DNA from: UKL13-2 sp038236905
Lineage (GTDB): Bacteria > Pseudomonadota > Gammaproteobacteria > Burkholderiales > Usitatibacteraceae
Reading direction: 5' to 3'
Length of the DNA: 6,829 bases
Assembly: GCA_038236905.1 (NCBI GenBank)
Contig: JBBRZG010000177.1
Location: 1 to 6,829 of the forward strand
Shown piece by piece: positions 1-4,982 of the stretch. Below the pieces are notes generated by a model. The model saw only the letters and a list, made by a program, of their open reading frames with translations. It was not told the DNA's origin and ran no database searches. How positions within the stretch are numbered: position 1 is the first letter of the stretch; every line of letters starts with the position of its first letter. Position numbers and translations under genes: made by a program.

Positions 1-58
1 CGTAGAGGCCGCAGATCAGATGTTGGTTAGATTGAAACGCCAGCGAGCTTGTCGCTAG
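1..58 (+). CDS. C-terminal tail of an unidentified gene cut by the window edge
   Basis: The second frame is open from the window edge to TAG at 56-58 and gives the 18-residue tail VEAADQMLVRLKRQRACR. The mix of acidic and hydrophobic residues followed by a basic end looks like a natural helical C-terminus. The piece is too short to assign a family or to prove coding. If real, the gene converges on the minus-strand gene ending at 163. Between them lie a weak 5-bp hairpin (99-111) and a run of nine T (130-138), which do not make a convincing terminator because about 18 bases separate stem and T-run. Confidence 0.3.
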   Translation, partial: VEAADQMLVRLKRQRACR

Positions 59-162
59 CATTGACGGGCGTTTTGGCGCATTTTAGGCTGGTGATCCGCC
101 CAGATACTGGGGTCTTGGTTTGGATTTGGTTTTTTTTTGATTCTGTGGCGGCAGAAACCATG

Positions 163-945
163 CTACATCATCAATTCTGGCACGACCCGACCCAGCTCGC
201 GCTCTATCAACAGATTCACAAGACGCACTTTCTCGACCGAGCTTAAGGCCTCCCAAGGGTTGCCGATATCCTTTTGTGCTCGCCCCGCCGAAATTGGGCT
301 GGACGCGGTAATTTTTTCAGTCTTGATGACTTTCGATGACGCGACTTCAATCAGCGCGACGTTAAGATAGGCAAATGGCGCAATGAATCCGCGACCGCCC
401 TCCCCGGTCGACGCGACTTTAGTTTCGATTGAGCCATCAAGGTAAAAGCCCAGTCCTTCCAGCCTGCCTTTACCGTCTGATAATCCATTAAGAAACTGAG
501 CCTGTGCGTCATCGCGGCGTTTAGTAATAAGGAACAAATGCGTTGCGCCCTGATTTTTGAGGGCCGCGCGGATCGCATCTGGAATCTGAATCGTATCGCC
601 GCGTTGTTCAAACAACTCGCGCTGTTTTTCAAATAGCGCCGTGCTGCGGGTGTTGATGGCGGCCAGCTCTGCATTTGGCTTCAGCTTTCGCACCGCGTCG
701 GCCACTGCGCTGACCGCCGCGTTATCGAACACCGCATCGGCAATGGCAATCGACTGACGCCGATTGGCATCCACGCGCGTGCCGGTCTGCGCCTGGGCGA
801 CGACGACATCAAGCTTGTCGCCGATCAGCGAGAGGACGGCATACACGGATGCGGGCGCAGATTCGGCTGCATGGCTCGCGGCAAATGGCAGCATTAGCAG
901 CGCAGCGATACAAAATGAAGCGAGGGAATGCGTGCGGATTTTCAT
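163..945 (-). CDS. Exported protein of unknown function, 260 residues
   Basis: I do not recognise the family. The N-terminus is a clear Sec signal peptide: basic MKIRTH, a hydrophobic stretch at about residues 8-22, and a likely cleavage site around residues 26-27 (ASHAAE). The mature protein of about 234 residues should be periplasmic or secreted. It has no lipobox cysteine and no later membrane segment. The middle (about 125-140) holds a beta-strand-like segment GATHLFLITKRRD, followed by a glycine-rich part (GKGRLEGLGFYLDG, near 155-170) and a strand LNVALIEVASSKVIKTEKI. This alternation resembles a small alpha/beta domain, but no catalytic motif can be seen. The ATG at 945 is chosen because it starts the signal peptide; the ribosome site is weak (AAGG about 8 bases upstream). 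The gene lies 125 bases downstream of the hydrolase on the same strand and may be cotranscribed with it. Export is firm, function is open. Confidence 0.85.
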   Translation of the reverse strand: MKIRTHSLASFCIAALLMLPFAASHAAESAPASVYAVLSLIGDKLDVVVAQAQTGTRVDANRRQSIAIADAVFDNAAVSAVADAVRKLKPNAELAAINTRSTALFEKQRELFEQRGDTIQIPDAIRAALKNQGATHLFLITKRRDDAQAQFLNGLSDGKGRLEGLGFYLDGSIETKVASTGEGGRGFIAPFAYLNVALIEVASSKVIKTEKITASSPISAGRAQKDIGNPWEALSSVEKVRLVNLLIERELGRVVPELMM

Positions 946-1070
946 TGGAGGCCTTGGAAGAAGATGACTTTGATGGAGAATTTACTTCAAAATTATTCAA
1001 GCATCATTGTATCAACTACTTACATGCAAGGCACGCCATTTCCATCCGCACCAGGCCATAAATACCTGCC

Positions 1071-2054
1071 TTACTTCGGCGCGGGTGTCGCCAATAGCGG
1101 CATTGATGTTGGCAACATCGGCGCCAGTAAAAACGCCCGCACCGGCACCAGCGATTCGCCCGGCGCTTCTTCAAACGGCAGGTGCCCCAGCCTCGGGAAC
1201 GATGCAATCGTGGCGTGCGGCAGAAGACGTAAATAGTCCTTGGAATTCGCGAACGGAATCATCTGGTCTTTCTCGCCCCACACCAGTAGGGTGGGCGTCT
1301 GAATACTTTTGAGAATTTCCTCGGGCGGCACCAGAATTGACTGTGCCAAGCGCGCGAGCATGGCGTCGCGTACGCCCGGTGCCAGCATCAAATCACGATA
1401 ACGCGTCACCAATGAATCGCTCATGAACTCCGCATCGCCATACGCGGGGGCCATGCTCATTTTTACCGCGGCGGCGGGCAGCACATATCGCATCAGCTTC
1501 ATTGCGGCTGGAAATTCCGGTGCCTTGCCGTATTCAAAGCCTTTGCTCGCAAAACCATCCGGCGCAATCAGCACCAGCTTCTCGACCCGCTCGGGATGCA
1601 CGGCCGCAAATTTCCAAGCGATACGACCGCCAATGGAATTGCCCACCACGCTGGCCCGCGCCACACCGAGCTTATCCATCAATGCAGTCAAAATTTGCAG
1701 ACTCCGCGCGTCGCTGTAATCACCCGTTGGGTCAGGGCCGGTCAGACCGAAGCCGGGCAGATCAAATCGAATTACGCGCATGTCAGATTTTAGCTGCGCC
1801 GCCCACGGCTCCCATGTGAGCAGGCTCGCGCCGAAGCCGTGCAGCATGATCACGGTGGTCACATCTTTGTTCGCAGCCGGTGGACCATCGTCGCGCACAT
1901 GCAGCCGCATGCCTGCTACCTCGACATAATCGGTAGGCGCACGAAGGTAGGTCGATTCCAGCTCGGTGATTTTTTTATCTGGGGTGTACAACCACGCCGC
2001 GCTGCCAATTAAAAATACGAAAACAACTATTAACGCAATTTGCCAAAACTTCAT
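1071..2054 (-). CDS. Alpha/beta-fold hydrolase with N-terminal membrane anchor
   Basis: The 327-residue product has all landmarks of the alpha/beta hydrolase (AB hydrolase-1) family. Oxyanion-hole motif HGFGAS is at 72-77, the DLPGFGLTGP loop at 98-107, and the nucleophile elbow GNSIGG carries Ser140. The acid is Asp263 in WGEKDQMIP, and the catalytic His291 lies in LGHLPFEEAP. Residues 4-22 (WQIALIVVFVFLIGSAAWL) form one hydrophobic segment with no clear cleavage site, so the catalytic domain is probably anchored in the inner membrane facing the periplasm. The cap region (about 165-245) is rich in Met and Ala, as in esterases and C-C bond hydrolases acting on hydrophobic substrates; the actual substrate cannot be read from the sequence. 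The last 20 residues (Pro-, Leu- and Ala-rich) extend past the usual domain end. It is divergent from the central operon, sharing the intergenic region 2055-2369. Confidence 0.93.
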   Translation of the reverse strand: MKFWQIALIVVFVFLIGSAAWLYTPDKKITELESTYLRAPTDYVEVAGMRLHVRDDGPPAANKDVTTVIMLHGFGASLLTWEPWAAQLKSDMRVIRFDLPGFGLTGPDPTGDYSDARSLQILTALMDKLGVARASVVGNSIGGRIAWKFAAVHPERVEKLVLIAPDGFASKGFEYGKAPEFPAAMKLMRYVLPAAAVKMSMAPAYGDAEFMSDSLVTRYRDLMLAPGVRDAMLARLAQSILVPPEEILKSIQTPTLLVWGEKDQMIPFANSKDYLRLLPHATIASFPRLGHLPFEEAPGESLVPVRAFLLAPMLPTSMPLLATPAPK

Positions 2055-2251
2055 TCGGGAAAACTTTCGTGCGATGGGATTTGTTGATCAAAACTTTCTT
2101 GTAGTATTTGCTGGTCTCATTACCCTCACAAGTCAAATATTGAAGCTTAGCCTTCAGGTATTTCTGCACCGACAAAAACCATTACATATAAATTTTACCC
2201 GCCAGTCTATGGGCACGGTATTGCCTAAGCAAATCAACTAAATAGCAGATA

Positions 2252-2279
2252 TTTACATATATTTTAAGTAGTGTATATT
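2252..2279 (+). promoter_or_regulatory. Probable sigma70 promoter of the central operon
   Basis: TTTACA (2252-2257) and TATATT (2274-2279) are separated by 16 bases, each close to the -35 and -10 consensus. The first gene of the operon begins about 90 bases downstream, leaving a leader of about 80 bases. One copy of the repeat TTACATATA overlaps the -35 box, so a regulator could bind there; that part is inference. Confidence 0.45.
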
Positions 2280-2355
2280 GAAGTATCAACCATAAAATTT
2301 CTTCAGAAATAAATAAGTTTCAAATATGGTCCGTCACTCTAAACGGTTGATTTTT

Positions 2356-2362
2356 GGAAAGG
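2356..2362 (+). promoter_or_regulatory. Ribosome binding site for the GTG start at 2370
   Basis: GGAAAGG lies 7 bases before GTG at 2370. It supports a GTG start for the signal-peptide reading MRKYQVFGIAFLFMVSPALC, which is too short as an intact frame (41 codons) to be picked up by length alone. Confidence 0.5.
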
Positions 2363-2620
2363 TAACCTAGTGCGAAAATATCAAGTTTTCGGAATTGCGT
2401 TTCTTTTTATGGTCTCTCCGGCGCTCTGTGCGAAAGCGACCGTCAGCAATGATGAGAAGATCTTGCCGATCAAGATGCGGTGGCTTTTGATTTAACGCTT
2501 TCAGAACGGTATCTGCTTGCGCCGAAAGTACATATTGGAACTCCCCGCTTAACGATTGCACAATACAACAAAACACAGGGACTCTTTGCAGCTTACTAAT
2601 CGGAGACAGGAAAACGCATT

Positions 2621-3034
2621 ATGTTTAGGGCGCGATTTCGATTTGGCGGTGGACTTGCTACTCAAATTATCCATTTGGAACCAGCAAGCGGGAAGGTAAT
2701 TCAGCTTTTCGGAAAATCGAGGCGACTTGATGAAAATGGACAACCTGTTAGGGATATAGAAATTGCCGGAGTTGACATACGCGCATTTATGAAGAGAGGT
2801 CAGCCAAAAACGGATGAACATGCTCAGAAAGAATTGCAATTAAATCAATTTGCTTCGAGCGATACAGGGCGAGCGTTGATTGATGGAGTACCGACGCTAT
2901 ATGCTTTATTAGAAACTTTAGATTCTGAAGCCGAGCTAGTAAGATTAATCGAACCATTTGGTGCGGTAGCAATGGCGCTGCAGTTAACAACCAGCCAGTA
3001 TCCGAGTTCCAGAAACGCGGATACGGCTATATGA
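2621..3034 (+). CDS. Longest intact frame in the first operon gene; 137-residue unknown protein or fragment
   Basis: This is the longest uninterrupted frame in the first gene of the central operon. Read alone it starts at ATG 2621 with a purine-rich site GGAGACAGG (2602-2610) ending 10 bases before it, so an independent small gene is possible. The product has no signal peptide and matches no family I know. Residues from about 25 on (GKVIQLFGKSRRLDENGQ, then IAGVDIRAFMKRGQPKTDE and GVPTLYALLETLDSEAEL) look like genuine protein. The first 23 residues (MFRARFRFGGG, rich in Arg and Phe) and the last 15 (TSQYPSSRNADTAI) look less natural than what neighbouring frames encode there. My preferred view is that this is the middle of the exported protein described for 2370-3089, cut out by frameshifts on both sides. 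Confidence 0.4.
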   Translation: MFRARFRFGGGLATQIIHLEPASGKVIQLFGKSRRLDENGQPVRDIEIAGVDIRAFMKRGQPKTDEHAQKELQLNQFASSDTGRALIDGVPTLYALLETLDSEAELVRLIEPFGAVAMALQLTTSQYPSSRNADTAI

Positions 3035-3070
3035 CCCGCACGCGCATTTAGACTTCGTGGCAATTGTGAA

Positions 3071-3080
3071 GAGGGTGGAG
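3071..3080 (+). promoter_or_regulatory. Ribosome binding site for the Cys-rich gene
   Basis: GAGGGTGGAG ends 8 bases before ATG 3089, and that ATG overlaps the previous stop as TAATG. This favours the start at 3089 and translational coupling. A second candidate, GAGGAAAG (3092-3099), precedes ATG 3107 and would give a protein six residues shorter. Confidence 0.45.
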
Positions 3081-3088
3081 ACTGCCTA

Positions 3089-3433
3089 ATGCGAGGAAAG
3101 GCTTTTATGATTCACCGCTCTGGATTGTTTGACTCACTCAGCAAAAATACGGGTGGTGGCACTGGCATACGTGGGCAAGTTGAGCGGCCAGAAGTTGAGG
3201 TATCTCAATCTAAATCACTAATATTCCCGCCTAGTCTTGACATCAATTTGGCACGGCCCTTTGCGAGTCTAGCGCGCCGCAAAACCGGCGATGGACTTTG
3301 CGATGCACCCACCATGGCTGGTGAATGTTTTGGCCTATGCGGTCCGGGCTGTATCACTCCCGGCACATTAGCGCACCGGAATGCTATGGGCATGACTATT
3401 GCGTCTGCGCGTACGGTCACGGCCCATGTTTAA
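3089..3433 (+). CDS. N-terminal open frame of the Cys-rich PLA2-like gene, 114 residues as read
   Basis: As read, this frame starts at ATG 3089 and stops at 3431-3433. Residues 1-93 or so belong to the PLA2-like protein described for 3089-3600 and include the calcium-loop-like FGLCGPGC. The last 20 or so residues after the break (LAHRNAMGMTIASARTVT) lack cysteines and replace the His-Asp motif, so they are probably out of frame. If the frame is truly broken in the cell, the product has no catalytic His and should be inactive. Confidence 0.45.
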   Translation: MRGKAFMIHRSGLFDSLSKNTGGGTGIRGQVERPEVEVSQSKSLIFPPSLDINLARPFASLARRKTGDGLCDAPTMAGECFGLCGPGCITPGTLAHRNAMGMTIASARTVTAHV

Positions 3434-3600
3434 TTACGGTCCCTGACGGTTGCGGAATGACACAAGGTCAAGATTGCAGCTCGCTATGGGACGCAGTCGG
3501 TGCGTACTTTGGCGGATTGTGGGACGCCTTTATGGACTGGGTTAGCAGTTGGTTTGATGACCAGCCTCCGTGCGAATCAGGTGTGTTATGTCAAACTTAA
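3089..3600 (+). pseudogene. Cys-rich phospholipase A2-like protein gene with one frameshift
   Basis: The first frame (3089-3433) and a second frame ending at TAA 3598-3600 join near 3368 if one base is restored (ACATT to ACATTT), giving about 170 residues. The joined core reads GECFGLCGPGC, GTFSAPE, CYGHDYCV. It resembles the secreted phospholipase A2 core: a calcium-loop-like C-G-x-G, then, 17 residues after the first Gly of that loop, His-Asp within C-x2-H-D-x-C (the PLA2 histidine signature is C-C-x2-H-D-x-C). PLA2 enzymes hydrolyse the sn-2 ester of phospholipids using Ca2+ and this His. The joined protein has 12 cysteines, nearly all after residue 68, so it should fold in an oxidising place, yet the N-terminus (MRGKAFMIHRSGLFDS) shows no signal peptide. 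The C-terminal part is rich in Trp and other aromatics (SSLWDAVGAYFGGLWDAFMD), suggesting membrane contact. Enzyme activity is inference; a structural Cys-rich domain is also possible. Confidence 0.55.
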
Positions 3601-4328
3601 CGTCTATAAATTTAAAATTTGCTGCAAGCTTCACCGTAGAAATTTTTTCGCGTGTAGGAAAGTCAGTTTTTTTTGCTTCAGCGTTTTTCCTGCAAGTTGG
3701 CTGTCAATCGATGACGACCGTTATAGTCGATCTTGATTTCGATGTGCAAGTTGGAGGGCGCGATGCGGAGGGGAACGCTTGGCGAAGCGGAGCGGGCGAA
3801 ATCAGCAAACAACGAGATCCGAAGGCAGCCTCTGTATTCTCGAATGTACATTACGCTGGCAAGATATTCGAATGGAGAGTCAGCGCTGATCCGGGCGGTT
3901 TCGGCTACTTCATCCGCAGCAATGCCCGTGGACCGGTATGTTTTCGCTTTGATCAGGCGCGCCTCAGTTCAAATATGCAATCCAAAGAAATTCCTATGCG
4001 AGTCCGTTGGGCACGATATGGGCCGCTTCCCGGCCCGATTCAGATTCTTGCTAATAAAGGCGGCGAGAATCGCGTTTTCGAAGCGCCACCAATCTGTGCA
4101 GATGAGACCAGCGGCAGCACGCTTGGCTTTATTTTTGATTTGTCTGAGTTGTTTCCAAGCGGGCAAATGTTTAATATCAATCAGCGCGGACGTGAGCTGG
4201 AATTTTCAGAGCGCGGAACCGGAAATTGGCTGAAGATACAGGTGCCCGTTGAATACGAAGGTAAACGCGAGCAAATCGACGTGACGCTTACGTCAATCGA
4301 TAGTCGCGCTAGAAATAGCTATCACTAG
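3588..4328 (+). CDS. Probable lipoprotein of unknown function, 246 residues
   Basis: I do not recognise the family. The start at ATG 3588 overlaps the end of the preceding gene by 13 bases, with weak CAGGTG (3578-3583) upstream; a GTG at 3570 would add six residues. After an unusually long polar start, Arg22 and Lys25 precede a hydrophobic stretch (VFFASAFFLQVG, 27-38) ending at Cys39. LQVGC is an imperfect lipobox, since Leu is usual at -3 and here it is Gln. Gln at +2 would allow outer-membrane sorting. The mature part of about 208 residues has two further cysteines (PVCFRF and PPICADE) and looks rich in beta strands (GKIFEWRVSADPGGFGYF, WLKIQVPVEYEGKREQ), like an extracytoplasmic beta domain. 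The frame is intact although the two genes before it are broken. The overlap suggests a joint function with the Cys-rich protein, perhaps as its protective or chaperone-like partner; that is inference. Confidence 0.75.
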   Translation: MSNLTSINLKFAASFTVEIFSRVGKSVFFASAFFLQVGCQSMTTVIVDLDFDVQVGGRDAEGNAWRSGAGEISKQRDPKAASVFSNVHYAGKIFEWRVSADPGGFGYFIRSNARGPVCFRFDQARLSSNMQSKEIPMRVRWARYGPLPGPIQILANKGGENRVFEAPPICADETSGSTLGFIFDLSELFPSGQMFNINQRGRELEFSERGTGNWLKIQVPVEYEGKREQIDVTLTSIDSRARNSYH

Positions 4329-4331
4329 TGG

Positions 4332-4351
4332 CATCGATCCATTGATCGATG
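4332..4351. terminator. Perfect 8-bp hairpin between convergent genes, possible terminator
   Basis: CATCGATC (4332-4339), loop CATT, then GATCGATG (4344-4351) form a perfect inverted repeat. It lies 3 bases after the lipoprotein stop and 34 bases beyond the stop of the convergent minus-strand gene. No clean T-run follows on either strand, so rho-independent termination is uncertain. Placement between convergent ends fits a bidirectional stop or RNA 3'-end protection. Confidence 0.45.
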
Positions 4352-4385
4352 TTCAATTCATCGCCTACGATCAAAGCGGCCTGTG

Positions 4386-4982
4386 TTATTTCTTTTGGTT
4401 AGCGGCCTGACCGCGTTTCAATTGTTCCAGCCACGGCTTCCAATCGACCGGGCCATCATCGAAACGCTTCTTCAAATTCTTCAATACACTCGGCCACGCT
4501 TTGGTGAAGTAGTCGAACGCCTTGTCCCATTCATTTCCTTCACCCCAGCCCACGTGCTGCAGCGTCACATCGGTAAGCGAATCACCGCGCGAAATGAAAC
4601 GCACAATCACCACGGTTCGCTGCTTGCGGGCTTCAGGCAAAAACGGCGGCGCATTCCAAGTGAAAGTGAGCATTTTTTTATCTTGGAAAGCAAGGATGCG
4701 CATGTCCTCCGCGCCCTTCTGCCCTGCTTCGGCAAGTGGATTGATATAGATTTCAAACGGACCGTCGACACGCAACTCCACTTTCGCGTCCGGTGCAAAA
4801 AACGTTTTGATACCGTCGGTGGTGGTCCATGCTCGCCATACGTCGTCTACGTTGGCTTTGACGGTAATTTTTTCAAAGATGGCGCGATCTGTGCGGTCTT
4901 GGGCCAGCGCACTTTGCGAGAGCGCGAGGAACCCCAATAGGGACATTGCGAGTGATGCCGTCAACAAGAATAGTTTTTTCAT
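4386..4982 (-). CDS. Exported SRPBCC (AHSA1-like) domain protein
   Basis: The 198-residue product starts with a Sec signal peptide (MKKLFLLTASLAMSLLGFLA) and a likely cleavage after Ala-Leu-Ala at 25-27, so the mature protein is probably periplasmic. The rest matches the START-like AHSA1/SRPBCC fold: an early strand and helix ANVDDVWRAWTTTDGIKTFF (about 43-62), a strand FEIYINP, a central LTFTWNAPP, paired strands RTVVIVRFISRGDSLTDVTL, the turn HVGWGEGNEWDKAF and a long C-terminal helix WPSVLKNLKKRF. Family members bind hydrophobic ligands in a deep pocket; the ligand here is unknown. ATG 4982 has AAGG four bases upstream, and ATGA overlaps the aminotransferase stop, so the two are translated from one mRNA. 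Most AHSA1 domains are cytosolic, which makes the signal peptide noteworthy. The Lys/Gln-rich tail is unstructured. Confidence 0.9.
   Translation of the reverse strand: MKKLFLLTASLAMSLLGFLALSQSALAQDRTDRAIFEKITVKANVDDVWRAWTTTDGIKTFFAPDAKVELRVDGPFEIYINPLAEAGQKGAEDMRILAFQDKKMLTFTWNAPPFLPEARKQRTVVIVRFISRGDSLTDVTLQHVGWGEGNEWDKAFDYFTKAWPSVLKNLKKRFDDGPVDWKPWLEQLKRGQAANQKK

Larger units (their letters stand above)
2055..2369. other. AT-rich divergent intergenic region
   Basis: This 315-base stretch separates the minus-strand hydrolase from the plus-strand central operon and should hold the promoters of both. It is much richer in A+T than the flanks (15 of 60 bases are G/C at 2221-2280). Open frames crossing it have no ribosome site and read as shadows. 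Visible structure: a sigma70-like promoter at 2252-2279, a 9-base direct repeat TTACATATA at 2182-2190 and 2253-2261, and a Shine-Dalgarno sequence at 2356-2362. I see no RNA gene or riboswitch. Confidence 0.6.
2370..3089 (+). pseudogene. Frameshifted gene for an exported protein of unknown family
   Basis: The intact frame from GTG 2370 gives only 41 residues (stop 2493-2495), but it begins with a textbook signal peptide, MRKYQVFGIAFLFMVSPALC-AKA. Protein-like sequence then continues in other frames: EDLADQDAVAFDLTLSERY (from 2456), then TGTLCSLLIGDRKTHYV (2575-2625), LGRDFDLAVDLLLKLSIWNQ (about 2625-2687), the long frame to about 2986, NQPVSEFQKRGYGY (2989-3030) and DPHAHLDFVAIVKRVETA ending at TAA 3087-3089. 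Restoring one base at each of six places (near 2456, 2572, 2625, 2691, 2987 and 3031) joins them into one protein of 241 residues. Most sites are short homopolymers (A4, T3, G3). The stop overlaps the next start as TAATG. I do not recognise the family. Either the gene is decaying or the assembly lost bases here. The reading between 2571 and 2700 is the least certain part, because an alternative start exists at 2621. Confidence 0.5.

Noticed and set aside
99..138. Rho-independent terminator from CCCAG/CTGGG plus nine T
   Set aside because: The stem is only 5 bp with a 3-base loop and lies about 18 bases from the T-run, so the parts do not form a normal terminator.
946..1070. Promoter of the 260-residue exported protein gene (TTGATA and TACAAT-like boxes on the minus strand)
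   Set aside because: The candidate boxes overlap or are spaced 12 to 14 bases apart, too short for a sigma70 promoter.
2326..2370. A 14-codon frame (ATG 2326, stop TAG overlapping the GTG at 2370) that could be a leader peptide
   Set aside because: There is no ribosome site before 2326 and no run of regulatory codons; frames this short are expected by chance.
2440..2475. Programmed -1 ribosomal frameshifting to explain the first frame break
   Set aside because: The direction fits, but there is no X-XXY-YYZ slippery heptamer and no evident downstream stem, and six similar breaks would each need the same mechanism.
4383..4940. Long plus-strand open frame of 185 codons opposite the SRPBCC gene
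   Set aside because: It lies antisense to a well-supported gene with signal peptide and domain; the translation has no recognisable domain and is a shadow.
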